The notes beneath the pieces are model-generated. The model was not told the DNA's origin. It was given only the letters and a program-made list of their open reading frames with translations, and made no database searches. A stretch of DNA of 64,000 nucleotides from Phorcus lineatus. Lineage: Eukaryota > Mollusca > Gastropoda > Trochida > Trochidae. Positions 11,537-36,840 of the stretch are shown here, in pieces. The DNA is taken from assembly GCA_921293015.1 (NCBI GenBank), contig OV121084.1, positions 25,234,946-25,298,945 on the forward strand, read 5' to 3'. A program made the position numbers and the translations under genes. Positions within the stretch are counted from its first letter, which is position 1; each line of letters begins with the position of its first letter.

Positions 11537-13740
11537 CATTCCGCCAATCACATGAAATGGACACCACAATGAAGGAGAAACAAAGGATCGAAGGTTTAGG
11601 GAAATATGGGGAAAATATCTGTTGAGAAGAATGAAGGAACAACGATGAAATTTGGGTCAGTTACATCCCTTGTCCAAGCACTGGTCAAAATGGCGATCTT
11701 TGGTAGAGGCCACATGTGCTCCATAAAAAGAGGAACTTTCTCTTGGAGGATATTTTAACATATGAATCAAATCAAATAATAGTGATCATTCATTAGCCAA
11801 AACGTTAACATTATTCACAGAGTTCGTTCCAATCAAACATTAAATGCTCCTTGACAACGCTGACACATTTGTCATCACGCGTTTTCTAGTTTTTCGGACT
11901 ACATTGTCAAGTAAAGGCATTATGGAATTTCTCCTCCAGACATTCTGATAAATGAGATGATTCAGAAAGTCACACTCATCCTATTGTTCGAGCTATTTTA
12001 GTCATGTTCCGACTAGATTGTATGTCGTGATGTGGGGATAAGCATGATCACATTCCCTTTCTATACTCTAAGTAGCTTTCCACATCCCTCAATATAGATT
12101 ATTTCATACAAAACATGGTTGAAGGGTTTGGTAGACACATTTACACAACATAATTGAATATTATCCGAATTTCACGATGCAATGACTGTTGTTAATGCAT
12201 ATATTTTCAGTGCATTATCTGTCTACTTCTTAGTTTCAAAACCCCTCCGATTTAAATGATAACTAGAGTTTAGACATATCTTTTATAAGAATTGGTATAG
12301 AAAAAATCTGTAACAGGGGGAAGAATATAAAACAAACTATGGGGAGCTGGTTTTAGAAGAAAATGATATTGCGAACACTTACAGTAATCACGGTTCCACG
12401 TAATTAATGTTCCGGGGGGAAAAAAACAACCAAAATGACTCTTATGAAAGAAATCCCTATACACTAAATCACTCAAAGCACTCCATACCATATACTTTTT
12501 ATCGTTTTACAAATTTAGTTTATGTACGACTTTGCTGAATCGTATTCTTCACTTACAAAACTGATATCGTTATTGATATACATGCAGTTGACAGCATTAA
12601 ACAAACCTGTCAACTTTTTTGTTAATAGAAATAACAGTATGCTCATTTCTCAGTAGGTCCAAATAATTCCTTCTTTATTGGTTATGCGCAAACGCCATTG
12701 TCTTCCTTGAACTGTTAAAGTTTTCTATCACTCGTAGAACTTTCAAAATTAATAATCTTTCCACCACTGACACTAGGCATTTGCCTCTGTGTTTTTCGAA
12801 GCATCTAACCGCTGGATATTACCAATTCATTTAACCAATGAACACAGCTGTATAAAATTAAAAACCACGGGACAATATACGTATCCCGAAATAATTGGCA
12901 GACTTTAATATATAATAGGTTGTTTCAAACACCTCAAATTGACATATATAATTCTTCTTGTTCAATGCAAGTGTCAGACCATTTCATACATTCATGAACA
13001 CAAGTGTACCAGTTCAGGACACGATTTTGCATTCTAAAAACACATTCCATATTAGAACTTATCCATTTTAACTATAAACACGAAACAAAATTTTCTATAT
13101 TTTATAGTTGTTGATATTTATTATTGATTATTATTCTTTTTTCCAACTCAAATTATCATAGTGAATAAATTCAACTGAGATATGGTATGGAGAACATTTT
13201 CAATTAATCTAAGGGCCTTTACAGCGCATACCTAATTACTGTCTAGTTACAGATCTGTGTTATTTTAAATTAACAGATCGGGACATGAGGTCAAATATTG
13301 TCATTGCTGACGAACTGATCAGGGAAATTATGTAGCTGTAAGTTATTGTGCTATATTACCCATATGGTAAGATGGACAGAGGGTTCTGTTCTATCGTAAT
13401 GACGTCATAGACCCGAGCGGCTATGACGTCACAGTCTCATAAGTTACATTACAAGTTTAGCCGTCTTGTAGTACTACTATAGGGCGTCGCTGACCTTTTC
13501 AAATTAACACAAAACTGTTCGATGTAATTATTTTGAATGACGGTTATGAAAACAATAACAAAAACGTTAAAAAAATAACTACTTTTTAACTTTTTCACAA
13601 ATTACAATTTAGCCGTGCGTAGATAAGAGTGAAGCAAAACCAAAGCACACGCGTATGAATTCGGAAATTCGCAACCCTAATCTTTTATAGAGGAACGATT
13701 ATTTCTATCATATTCGAGTTTTAATATTCTAAAAATCAAA
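11537..13740. other. Intergenic; nothing recognised apart from a short palindrome
   Basis: No supported gene. Near 13400-13432 a short inverted repeat (atgacgtcatag / ctatgacgtca) places two CRE-like TGACGTCA octamers about 16 bp apart; whether this is regulatory is unknown. Confidence 0.4.
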
Positions 13741-13753
13741 TAGGCAATATAAA

Positions 13754-13898
13754 CAATAACCAACTCGTGACGGGAATGACAGATTATCTTTCCCTCGTTA
13801 TATTAATTGTGTAATACTCTCGCCAAGGCTCGAGAATTACGAAATTAATAAAACTCGGGAAAGATAATCTGTCATTCCCCGTCACTCGTTAGTTATTG
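13754..13898. mobile_element. Foldback MITE, ~145 bp
   Basis: The left arm from 13754 (caataaccaactcgtgacgg, then gaatgacagattatctttccc) is mirrored by gggaaagataatctgtcattc at 13857 onward, ending agttattg at 13898. The inner part is also imperfectly complementary (tcgttatattaatt / aattaataaaactcg). The whole could form one long hairpin. No target duplication was assigned with confidence. Confidence 0.75.
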
Positions 13899-14381
13899 TC
13901 TATGTAATTTTTTTTATAAAGATACTAAGCAGTGCTGTGCAAAGATCTAGCAAACAAGACTTACCTTATAGCATTATAAATTTTATAAAAGCATATGGAG
14001 AGATGACTAGAAGGTGTAAAATCGCGAAAAATTAAAAAACCAGCATATTTTGTTACTTGGTAATAATTTGATATTCGTGATTTTTAATTTTGAAGTTTTT
14101 TCATATTTCTAATATTGCATTTGTAAAGCATTGATTTTGTAAGAAGTTTACTAAGGAGAATAAGGGGTTGTGATTCGTTTCTTTGAATCTAAATAGATTG
14201 TTTCTTCACCGAAGACAATACATCCCTGTACATAATTTGCAATCCAGTCTGATAGTTGTCAACAGAAGTTAAAGTGTATCGTAAATAGTACATCAAACAG
14301 ATAAAAACAGGCCGCTAGCAAACATTTTGTGTGAAATATAACATCGACAAAGTTTATCTTGCCAATTGCAGGACATATGGT

Positions 14382-14591
14382 AGACATGCTTCTGTCACCT
14401 CAGAGTTCTTTTGCATAAAATATTTGAGAGACTACATGATAAGAACAGAAGAAGCAATTACCACACTTTCAATTCGTGTTTGGATCATGTTGTAGCTCTT
14501 ATATTTCCACTCAAATCTGGAGATGCATCATTTCCTGCCTTCATAACAAATATTCAAAGCTCTCGTTCTGATCTTGGGGCACACGATGCTG
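14382..14591 (+). other. Unassigned open stretch, weakly exon-like
   Basis: A 70-codon open stretch reads FERLHDKNRRSNYHTFNSCL and onward to SSRSDLGAHDAV, just before a TTAA-bounded repeat starts at 14592. Composition is reasonable for protein, but there is no clear upstream acceptor in frame and no family I recognise. It could be an exon of a gene shared with 14978-15174. Confidence 0.2.
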
Positions 14592-14960
14592 TTAAAGGGG
14601 CACAGAGTATTTAGTTGGATTCAAATACCTCGAACTTCATGGAATGGTGTTATTTTATCGAGAGGTAGTGGTTGTTTCAGAAAACAGAATCATAATGCTT
14701 TAAGTTCAGTGTAGTGACAATAGACGAGTAAAAGTCGTGATTTGTGATCGAAAATCGGACGTAGGCAGGCGCTAACTATTCAAACGATTTTAAAACTTAT
14801 TTACGACGGACGGAAAAACATAGGTTAAAAGTGTTGATATGGCATTACTCAAATAAACGCCTAAATCGGACGCGGAATTTCGAATTATTAACATTTATAG
14901 AGATCTTTCCGATTATCATTGAAAACAAGATTTTAGAGATAAAGATGCAAGTTTAGGGAG
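14592..14960 (+). mobile_element. TTAA-end repeat family, copy A (gatcgaaaa.cgga repeat)
   Basis: It starts TTAAAGGGGCACAGAGTAT, exactly as the copy at 62841, and shares the internal core gtgatttgtgatcgaaaa and later gattatcattgaaaa with it. The right terminus was not identified. Confidence 0.65.
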
Positions 14961-14977
14961 GAGATTTTAACTTAACA

Positions 14978-15174
14978 GGTCAGAGGGTAATTTGGCTCTT
15001 ACTAAAGCCACATTAAAAATCATGAAACATACATTATGTCACATTAAGAAAGAATTGCGAATCAAAGAATGTCGGTTTCATCGTTCGCTGAATATGTTCC
15101 TCGGAAGTCTTAAAGATCCACTCCGTGAGTTGTTGGAGTCATGTATGCCAAACTTAATCAATGATGTCATTTGA
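14978..15174 (+). CDS. Possible terminal exon of an unrecognised gene
   Basis: The acceptor-like tttaacttaacag is followed by about 65 open codons ending in a TGA at 15172-15174. The reading includes LKIMKHTLCHIKKELRIKE and ends SLKDPLRELLESCMPNL, then NDVI. The amphipathic, charged composition suggests real coding origin. No domain was recognised and no upstream exon is proven; 14382-14591 is a candidate. Confidence 0.33.
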
Positions 15175-15215
15175 TCGACTGTTACCAAAAAGACACATTT
15201 TAAAGCTTATGTTTT

Positions 15216-15330
15216 TTTAAAGTGACAATATGAAGGTAGAACGTCGCAATTGTGATCGAAAACCGGACAGTGGCGCACATCAAATAGTCAAACGTAATTT
15301 TGAAGACTTATCTAAAACAGCCATGGCCAG
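15216..15330 (+). mobile_element. TTAA-end repeat family, copy B (partial)
   Basis: It begins TTAAAGTGACAATATGAAGG, a diverged form of the family's end, then has ttgtgatcgaaaaccggaca and tagtcaaacgtaattttga, matching the other copies. Confidence 0.6.
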
Positions 15331-18031
15331 GAGGGAAGTTAGGTGTTGATAGTGTTTGTTAGTTTATAAAACTAGTTTCCATGTATACTGGACGTGATAA
15401 CTACACCTCTGTGCATTTATATGGCTGTTTTTATATTTTCATGGAAAACCAGTATAAGTAGCGCAGCATATAGCGAAGTGAAGTTGATTTTGCCAAAATA
15501 ACCAGATGATAATCAAACAAACAACTACCCCTCCAATTATAATGTATTGTTTTTTATTCTCATGATGTTGATCGACTATTTGTTTCCTTTGCTGGGTCTT
15601 GGGTCTTTTTGTCAAATATATGTCTTTTGGACATGAAAAGATAAGATGTTTTGATTTCGTATCACCACATATGACATATAGATTAGTATCAAAGGTAAAT
15701 AATATGTAATGAAAATCACGGAGTGGCTATTTAAGAGACAAATTTGAGCTTATAATGGTTCAAACTGTCGATAAGGAAAGTCTGAGGAGGAAAAACATAT
15801 TAACTGGAGGCGATGAGATGACGATGAGTTTATTATGGCATCCCGATTATTTGATGTTACGTGCCAAAACTAGGATCGGGCAGAATCGTTTATCGCGATG
15901 TTGGGAGAGTAGGGAATAATTTTCCTACTTTAAAAGAAAGTAAATATCCGTAAAACGAAATTCTACGATAACAGTGCGAATTATGCGATTCTGTATGACT
16001 AATGTGAAAATTATATTTTAAATCAAATTAAGAGGTATTACAATTCAGTTATATGCCACTGGATTCCAAAGACAGTATGTTTTTCTACTTAACATATGTC
16101 ATTTTGAATTGATTAACAATTGAAATACGGCTTCGAAATAAGAGTTTCGACGTTCGAATCCCGCCAGGCAACTTTAATTGTCTTCAGTAGAGATCGCTTC
16201 TCCATGCAGTACGGTTAGGGTGCAATGCTACAGTGAGTATCAGCGCTGTACAAACCATTGTTCGCTAGTTTCATCTTTTGCCTGCAGGTTTCATCGCAAA
16301 CCACGGCCAAAATTGGCGTTGCGGCTTTCTCCCTGAAATGATACCTACATCCGTGATATAAGTGAATCCCTAATCCGCTAAATCCCAACTTACATTCACT
16401 CATTGAAATATGTAAGACTTTTTATGTATAAAATAATTTCACAATTATTTTAATAAATTCTTTGTTTTTCAAAAAGAATATTTTTAGGACATGTTAATAC
16501 AATCTAGTGAACTCCCACACAGAGAATGTTATACCAAATAAACATCTTTTAAGCACGTTGTGTCAGCAAAAAGATAATCATGTACCACACAGTTCAGTGG
16601 TTGATTTTCTCGTTTGCAGAAATAGCACATACGGAGCCGTGCTGAGTGAGTTATTTCGGTAATAAAAAACTGAGGTAGGACAAGTGTGGCTTCCGCTTCA
16701 TTTGTAGAAAATAGCTTAAAATATCAATTTGCAAGATATAATCTATTTACGTTACCTTGAAAATAATTTAATTTCAGCATTATGGTTCGCTTTAGGCTGT
16801 TTGTCTGTCTTCATATTCTTTTATGGACAATGGTTATTCATCCACGGCGTTTGATTGGTCAATGCAAATGGTTTCAAAAGTGTACATTTCTATATCTCCA
16901 AAATTTTGCGCTATCATTAACCGTTCAAGCAAATCTTGTGTTTTTTCTAGTTGTGCAACATGGTAAAATAAATCTTGTGAATAACTAGAGAAGGCAATAG
17001 AGATTTTTTTATAAATCCTTTTCTTGAATGAATGAAATATGATTCAATGAAAGAGTTATTGCAAAATATTAACTACCGTAGTTTTGAAATACTGAATACA
17101 GCACGTGTATTGTTTCATGCCGAGCGTTTCAGGTGAATATGTTATAATTTTAAACGGTTGGTTTTTTAATGTGAACTTTTGGTGATAAGAGATACTTATG
17201 TGAACTTAAATTTTGAAAAAACATTCTGATTAACAATTTATATAAACGTGGTGTACAGAAGGAGTACTTAAATATACAATGGTTCTTTTTTCTTTTGACT
17301 AAAGCCGGGTTTGTGAAATTCTACACTAAAGAAAACAAACAGGGGCTCTTAGACAAAAGAAATAACGATTCCATTTTGAATTATGAATCAATGAAATGAC
17401 TTTCCAGCATTAAAAAGTATTTCAATAACATTTCGAGCAAAATATTCACATTGAAGTTGAGAAGTTTCAAACGAATTTGCAAGTAAAAATTGTCTAATGT
17501 TAAATAGCAGTAAAACATTCATCATAAGAACCCTATTGCAATAACTGTAAGCTAAATTACTTAACTATTGAGGCTTTTATCACTATCATGTACCACGTAA
17601 TGAATATACATGTAAACAAGACTGAATTATGTCGTGCGCCTTGATATCCAAGTAACATTAACGGTTTATTGTAGTTTGTTTATTTCGTTATGAAGGACTT
17701 TTGTTGACTTGGGTAACAAATTTATAATCTTCCACCGTTTACGTACTTTTATTTCTGTAAATCGCCCGATAAAAGAAGACCAATTACTTTTTGGACTTTA
17801 TAAATCTATCGCTCTATAAGATTGATGATAGAAAGTTTCGTTTAAAGATACTTTACATTGCCAAGAGTGCCAACAACTTTTCCTGCAAGGATCATTGCAC
17901 TGATGACGTTCCGTTGAGCAAAAACGTTTCCGTCGATACCCCTCCCTCGATCCATGTCAGAAAATAGTCTCAATGCATGGTTTCATAGATAGGTCCTAAC
18001 TACATGTGTTATTAAGCGTCTCAAGTAAACA
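15331..18031. other. Intergenic; nothing firmly recognised
   Basis: No supported gene. A B-box-like stretch, gttcgaatcccgcc, lies at 16153-16166 without a matching A box nearby; it may be a SINE relic. The open frame 16782-16988 has a hydrophobic start but no other support. Confidence 0.4.
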
Positions 18032-18142
18032 GGGCCAAGATTTTCGAAGCTCTGTTAGCACTAAGATAGGCGTAAGTAACATACATTTACATTGGCTTAG
18101 GATTACCTTAGCACTAAGATATCTTCGGAAATCTATAAGCCC
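18032..18142. mobile_element. Palindromic MITE, 'gattttcgaagctct' family (copy 1, diverged)
   Basis: It starts gggccaagattttcgaagct and ends with the complement of the same sequence, atcttcggaaatctataagccc. The better preserved copy is at 37941-38049. Confidence 0.8.
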
Positions 18143-19533
18143 AGTAACCTATTAACTGATATTCCAGATATCTCTCTGTCAGACAATTGGCGAACATTTG
18201 GTCTTGTTAGAGATATGTCAAAAACTACCCTTATATAGCTATCGTTTTCTGCCCTAAGCTCTCCAAGTGAAAGTCAAGATATAAACAACTCAACTGAGAG
18301 GTCCTGAGTATGAGTCTTATCCTCATTTGCAACAGAAATAAATGAACTTCGAGCTCAAACAGAAACAGCTGATTACTTCAAATACATATGCACCAGTCTA
18401 TCAGCTTTTGGAAGGAAAAATCTTTTTGGGGAAAGCAAGACACAGCATTTTCATTTTATTTTTTAGATCAATTTGTTTTGGCAGTGAAGTAGGTAAATGT
18501 TTTATTGCTAAGCCTCCAATAGCGGATTGATTTCCGATGCCTTCAAAGATATGTATTTTAGGAATCCCGGACTGTATAGGTGGCTGAAGCCTTAGTTTTC
18601 CATATTGTGGATTGAAGTTTTTTGTGTTCATTGTTTTGCTTCTGGTAAAAGTGGACGCAAAGGTTGAATTCAAACCTTATTGTGTGAAGAAATGCCCGAA
18701 GCAATTTCTCTAGCGTATTTTCATATGTTTTCATGTTTCTCTTATGTATCAAAGATAAATCATATAAACCAAACAATGTCCAATTTTTTCCACCGGTTTC
18801 ACTTCCTATTAACAGCGTTTGAAGGTTTGAAGAGACTTATGGTTAAAGTTGTTGAGTTTATCGAATCTACTGTTATAAAATTATCTGATTACAAATGTGC
18901 AGGTTTATGAAAAATAATCATAAACCGTGCTGCCTTTTTTAAAAATTAAAATATTTCATAGTATAAAATGCTCTCTATCATCCCTTCAACATGAACAGTT
19001 CATTTAGAGTTTTCATTAGAATTCTGTCAATACTTGGCAAAGTAAAACTATGTCAAATGAGATTATCATATCACGTAAATGATGTACATGTCAAAATGTT
19101 TATCATTAACATTGTAATTATCGTCAATATTGACTATAACTTCTCCGTGACCGACACGAGGAACTATTGAAGGTGATAAATCGCATCAAATGTGTTAATT
19201 ATTCTAAATCGAGAAACAAGTTAGCTATTCAGCGATCGTCATCAGAGAGCTGATGGTGTTTATCAGCTGTTCATGTCAACAATCTCACTAAATAATCACA
19301 ACGTAAAAGATCAAAGCCCAAGGTATGACAAAGATTACACACCATGTAACGATATCAGACATGAAAATGGGTAGTTTGCATGGAACAACATATAAATCTC
19401 TAGGGACGTCCTTTCATCTGACACGTTAAACCCAACTCACCCACTCAACAATCCACCCACCTTTCAACGGAAATCGCAGTAAAAGCTGACTCTTTTGCAC
19501 AGACTTAGTATTTTCTCAGGAGTATAATCTATA
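18143..19533. other. Intergenic; nothing recognised
   Basis: Overlapping short open frames on both strands (18342-18910) have no domain and no splice support. No repeats were recognised. Confidence 0.4.

Positions 19534-19603
<70 letters not shown>
19534..19603. repeat. (AAT)n microsatellite
   Basis: About 23 perfect aat units. Confidence 0.97.
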
Positions 19604-19932
19604 TTGCGCTAATTCGTGTCACTGAGGGATATGCTCTAAGCGTATCCTGTATTATTACCCTGGTCTAACCCAAGCTGCCGGTTACAGCGCTCAAGGTCAC
19701 CTCCAACACAATCTACACCAGGTACCCAATTACTACTGCAGGGTGAACAGAGGCACAATTTGAATAAAGTCTCTTGCCTAAGGAGACACCACAAGTTGTT
19801 CACTTGTGCCTCAGTGAGGGGCAGGGAATAACCCTTCAAACTCTCAATTAATACAGCAATAATCGGGTAACCAATCCGGCGAGACACGCCAGATATTGCC
19901 GAACTTCACTCAACTGAGCTACGCACAGGACC
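19534..19932 (-). mobile_element. Probable SINE on the minus strand with (ATT)n tail
   Basis: Read from 19932 leftwards, the sequence opens with GGTCCTGTGCGTAGCTCAG, which contains a good Pol III A-box-like TAGCTCAGTTG, and has a B-box-like ggttacccgatt about 50 bp on. It ends in a pure (AAT/ATT)n tract at 19534-19603, which would be the 3' tail. No clear target duplication was found, so the limits are approximate. Confidence 0.5.
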
Positions 19933-20395
19933 ACGTGCCACCAGGTGGTAATCACGTGACCGTTTTTAAGGGTCAAAGGGACCATGCCCTAAAAACTATT
20001 TTGGTATTTTGTATGTATACGTACGGCTTATTATTGCTATTTAAATCAACATTCAATTGCTGCATATGCTTTTTATATTCACTTAGCCCAATAAAAACCC
20101 TCATTCCATTTAATATCAATCATCTTATGTCAAATTTACTAAAATTAACAATTGGTGTTGCCACTTGGTGAAAATTCCGGATGGGTGCAAAACACAAATC
20201 AATTTTAAGAATAATGGAATATATGATTAAACAATTTTGAGATCACGGTTATCACACGTGTTAAGTATCCTCAACTGATAATTCAGGGTTTCGCAGTGAA
20301 CTGTATACTTGCAAGTTCTCTTTCACAGTTTATCACTTGACTGGTATCATTGGTCGAAAAAGACACACACATTCATTGCACAGCGCATCGAAATA

Positions 20396-20783
20396 CAGTA
20401 AACCCTGGTTATAATGCCACCATTTGTCCAAGAGAAATTATGGCACTATATCCAGGTTGGCATTGCACCTAGGTAAGGCATTTAGAAACATGTTGGCTAC
20501 AAAGATAACAAGTCAGCATCACTTTGCTTATTTGTATGTCACTCAAGTAGTTCATGCCTATTAACCACCAATTAATTTACCTACAATGTATACAACATGC
20601 ACCCAATGTGAATTGATTTGAGCCATGCCAATTAACCTTAATTAGTTAAAACAATACCTAAAATAGTGTGTTTCATTAGCATTATAGTCAGAGAAAACTG
20701 ACTTTTGTTCTATAAAGATTTGGCAAATAGCACTACAACCAGTTTGGCATTATTACCAGAGGCATTATAACCAGGGTTTACTG
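20396..20783. mobile_element. pogo/Tigger-like MITE, 388 bp
   Basis: The left end, CAGTAAACCCTGGTTATAAT, is the inverse of the right end, ATTATAACCAGGGTTTACTG. Both are flanked by TA. Inner copies of the motif (ttggcattgcacc, tttggcattattacc) recur as sub-terminal repeats. CAGTAAACCC...TATAA ends with TA targets are typical of the pogo branch of Tc1/mariner. No transposase is present. Confidence 0.85.
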
Positions 20784-21231
20784 TATAAGTTCTCTTGGAG
20801 TCAACATCACACTTTATCATAAGATGACATAAATGTTTTCAATCAACTTCGATTTGATGTCCGCTCTAGCCAACTCATTAAAATGTGATCATAATTTTCC
20901 GCATTGCGTTAACGTATAATAATATGCTTAAAGAAGCTGTAACAAAATGATTTAATTTAATGAGATTGCTGTGCATCATAATAATGATATTTGATTTAAA
21001 CATATTTTATTCATGAAAAGTAAATTACATGAATATGGATTGGCACAACAAGCTTTGAGCTTATGTAAGTGCCGCTCCATTAAATATGACAAGATACAAT
21101 CATTGATAATACAAATCAAAATTTACAAAGTAATTAAAGTAATATTTCCACATAGGCCAACAAAGAAAAGGCAGACAGTAATAAGCGGTACAAGATCATT
21201 AAATATATTGAAAATAGGAGTTTTGTGGCAT

Positions 21232-21756
21232 TTATAATAACCTGAAACGTTTAGAATCTTGTATAAAAGTATGAACAGATTCAAGAATATTCTGGTTACG
21301 TAATTTACTTAAATATTGATTACCATGTAGAATGGTATATAATTCAAAACCATGTCTGTAGAAAAATTTATCAAATCTTATGGAATCATAATTAGGGCAA
21401 AAAAGGAAGTAGTGGAGAGAATCTTCCCATCGATGTCCACATGAACAATTTGAATTGTTTGAAATATGCCTGTCGAATTCATCGGCGTTTAAGTCACTAC
21501 AACCCAATCTGAGACGAGCATGGATAATTTGGCATAATCTAGTTCCAAAGTTATTGTCGAAGAAAACATTATCTTGTTTGGTCCGTAATTGAGTTTTAAA
21601 GGAGTTAATTGTTTGTGATTTAATTATTTCGGTTGGTAAATTATTCCATAAACGTATAGTATCTGGTAAAAAGGAGCGTGCATACATCTGTGTATGACAG
21701 CGGATTGATATTTGATACCCTAAATCTGATAGTAATGTCTTTACCGTTAGTTCCAT
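21232..21756 (-). mobile_element. LINE remnant, C-terminal 174 codons of ORF2
   Basis: The open frame runs without interruption to a stop at 21232 and carries ARSFLPDTIRLWNNLP, a common late-ORF2 motif. It continues to RLRLGCSDLNADEFDRHI and the Cys/His module CSCGHRWEDSLHYFLFC. It is closely related to the plus-strand copy at 5740-6445 but is intact over its length, so probably younger. The 5' part of the element is missing. Confidence 0.82.
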
Positions 21757-23214
21757 CTGTTAATTTGGACAAGACACTCATAAATAATTCCTTTGTTATA
21801 AAACATTTTTGACTTAAGTCAATCTTAGTCAGAACCTATCTATATCTCTATTGGGGAATAAGCAATATGTAAGTATTCGGAATTAGCATTGAAAATCTTT
21901 AAAGTTACCCAACACAATTTCGTTTATCAACAGTATTGAAACGAGTTTCAGATGTAATGTGTAAAGAATACGATGTTGTCCCAAATGAATAAGCTGTCAT
22001 TCATAGTTATGATACTCAAAGTGAAGTGAAATATTTTCTTTGAATGGGGAGCATGAAGGACTGTCTTTTGAAACATCTCAGAGTGCCTGGTACATTAAAT
22101 GCAATAGCTTTGGTTCATTTATTTAAAGTACATTCTTGTAGAAATTCTATTTGAATAAACATCACTTCCTCTTGAAACAATGTTTTTGTGGATCTTATCA
22201 ATAAACTTAAATAATTTACAAATAAAATAATTTCTCAACGATTTTAAAAAAGTCATCAAGAATATAAATGAAGATGATAATGTCACTATAGAGAGATCCT
22301 ACGCTATGATTATGACCACTATTAGAAGTGAAAATAAAGTCAAGAGACAAGTGTTGAAATTATTTGTAGCTATTTTAATAATACGTGAAATAAATATATC
22401 TAACTAGATTCCAACCATAGAGAATGTTTATCACTTGAAACTTGGGGATTATTTTATTGTTGCCAATTAATGCCCACTCACATAAATATCGCATAATCAA
22501 CTGTTAAGAGTGTATCGGTACCCTTTAATCGGGGTACATTTTAATATAAAAATAGGTATTATATATGACAAATATATATATAAATATAGGACAAATTTGT
22601 AACGATGATACTTAATGATTTATATAGTAAGTAAGGAAAGCCATAAGAGAAAAGGAATATGACTAAACCAAAAACGATAGGACGAGCAACGTGTTGATTT
22701 TCATATCATTCATTCTCATTCATTGGATGCTTTGATTTCGTACAGCAACCTGATACCTATCGAGGCAAATGCCTCGTACACTCACTAAAATAACCAGCAA
22801 CTAAGAGACATCCCTCGAGCAGCAGCGAGGGCTCGAGACATTTCGTTTTATGCTATTCGAATAAGGACAATATTTCATCGGTTGAAAAAAATAACATGAC
22901 ATATCTAACCTTGAATAAGAAAATGTCACGAATACGAGGCATCTGCTTTGATTAATATCAGGGTATTTTCGGAGCTTCGTCGATACAAAAATGCTAGTCT
23001 AGAAGGATGCCTTTATACATACAATAAATTATCATTTCAACACCAAAGCACGTGTACGTTGAACTTGATGCAATGTTAACCATGTACATCTCAAACTGAA
23101 ACGGCTTGCTTTTCCCCGTTAGTTCTATTCCAGTAAAAGGAGTTGTCACAATGGCGTGCCACAGGAAATCGGTAATCATGGTCTGGACCCTCAGTTAATT
23201 TGTTCCTGCTGCAG
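21757..23214. other. Intergenic; nothing recognised
   Basis: AT-rich sequence without supported exons or repeats. Confidence 0.4.
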
Positions 23215-23381
23215 GGAAGACGTGGAGAAGACATCTAGTTAAGGCCTATCTAAGGAATCTTGTTGAATATTTCCGGACATGGAGTGGAATTGATGGAAAC
23301 TTAATCGCTGAACAGAAAGTCAATTGTATTCTGACTCGTACAAGGACAAATGTGTCCTCTGTACTGAATAAAGTATGTTAA
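23215..23381 (+). CDS. Possible terminal exon, unrecognised
   Basis: After an acceptor-like ttgttcctgctgcag there are 54 open codons ending in TAA. The reading includes WRRHLVKAYLRNLVEYF and ends TRTRTNVSSVLNKVC. An AATAAA overlaps the end of the frame (23367-23372). It looks more protein-like than the surroundings, but no gene model or family can be given; it could be a fragment of an old transposable element. Confidence 0.25.
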
Positions 23382-24180
23382 TTTGTTACTAGTCAAAAAT
23401 AGACTCTGAAATGAAAATTTTATCAATAATTGAAATTTCTTTAAAATTAGATAAAAGGAAAAGGAGACTGAATTTCTTTAGAATTGTACTAGCAAGATCT
23501 CATGTCATTTTATAGACTTGTTAAGGCTTTCATCGTATTTTAGGATATAGTATAGTTTCGTATGTAGGACTTATGGAACCTGTTGCAATGTTTGTAAGCA
23601 AATGCAGCCTGATTAATTATTATGATTGTAAATATACTGTACATATTGAACAAAGGCATACATTTAAATTGAGGAAATACTTTATGCCCAATGATACTTT
23701 AATCAAAAAGGTCAAAGTAATTCATTCATTGTCCTGAAATTATGTTTCCATTCTCAATTACTGCAAAGAAAAGAGCAAGAACATCTTATCAGTATCTATT
23801 ACATACATGCAATTTCTTTGTGCTGAAATTGACGTACAGATCGAAGTGGCTACAATTACTTTGAATTCAATCATCCATCAACGATATTAAAAATAGGGTT
23901 GCTTATATTTTTCAATTTAAGAAATAACAATTTATATATCATCGTCATTTTTCAGCAGTCTTTAAACAGTGATTGGAGAAAAGTTTGGAATCTAATTGAC
24001 ATTTGACAGCTGGTGACATGTTTCCTACAGCAAGACAGCTTTCAGGGAACTAATCCGGATTGTCGCCGGAAAAGAAAGACAACACTCCTCTTATATCCTT
24101 TAATTCGCGTCGGAAACGGGAATATTCTGACAGCATTTCTTCTTGAATAGCTTATTAACGACAATCCTTGCTTCCGATCT

Positions 24181-24330
24181 CCTTTCCGGCGCTTTTATTG
24201 GTGGTTCATCCCCGCAGGTGCGACCTAGTCTCTCTGTGATTGGTTTACGAATCAATCACATGATTTAACACCGTTCTGTGGTCACATGACCAGTCAATGA
24301 TATCCCGAAAACAAACATTGCAGTAGTTTT
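24181..24330 (+). promoter_or_regulatory. Probable globin promoter region
   Basis: This stretch is less AT-rich than its surroundings. It carries two inverted CCAAT boxes (attgg near 24196 and 24239) and two E-boxes of the CACATG type (24257-24262 and within gtcacatgacc near 24282). It lies about 180-330 bp upstream of the globin start codon. No TATA box was seen. Function is inferred from position. Confidence 0.4.
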
Positions 24331-24511
24331 AATAAACGGAAATTTCTTGTGAGTTTTGAAAGTAAGCAGAGCGGACTCGCGCGTCATCTACTGTTGGACT
24401 AAACATTTGATCTTCACGACAGCCGTCAGTTTGCCGAATGGATGCATCATCTCCGAGTCTCCACTGACGAAGACGCGAAAGTGAAGAGACATTGAGACTA
24501 CAGTCCCGTCT

Positions 24512-36840
<12,329 letters not shown>

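Noticed and set aside
16141-16180. B-box-like gttcgaatcccgcc, possible tRNA or SINE
   Set aside because: No A box at the right distance and no cloverleaf could be drawn.
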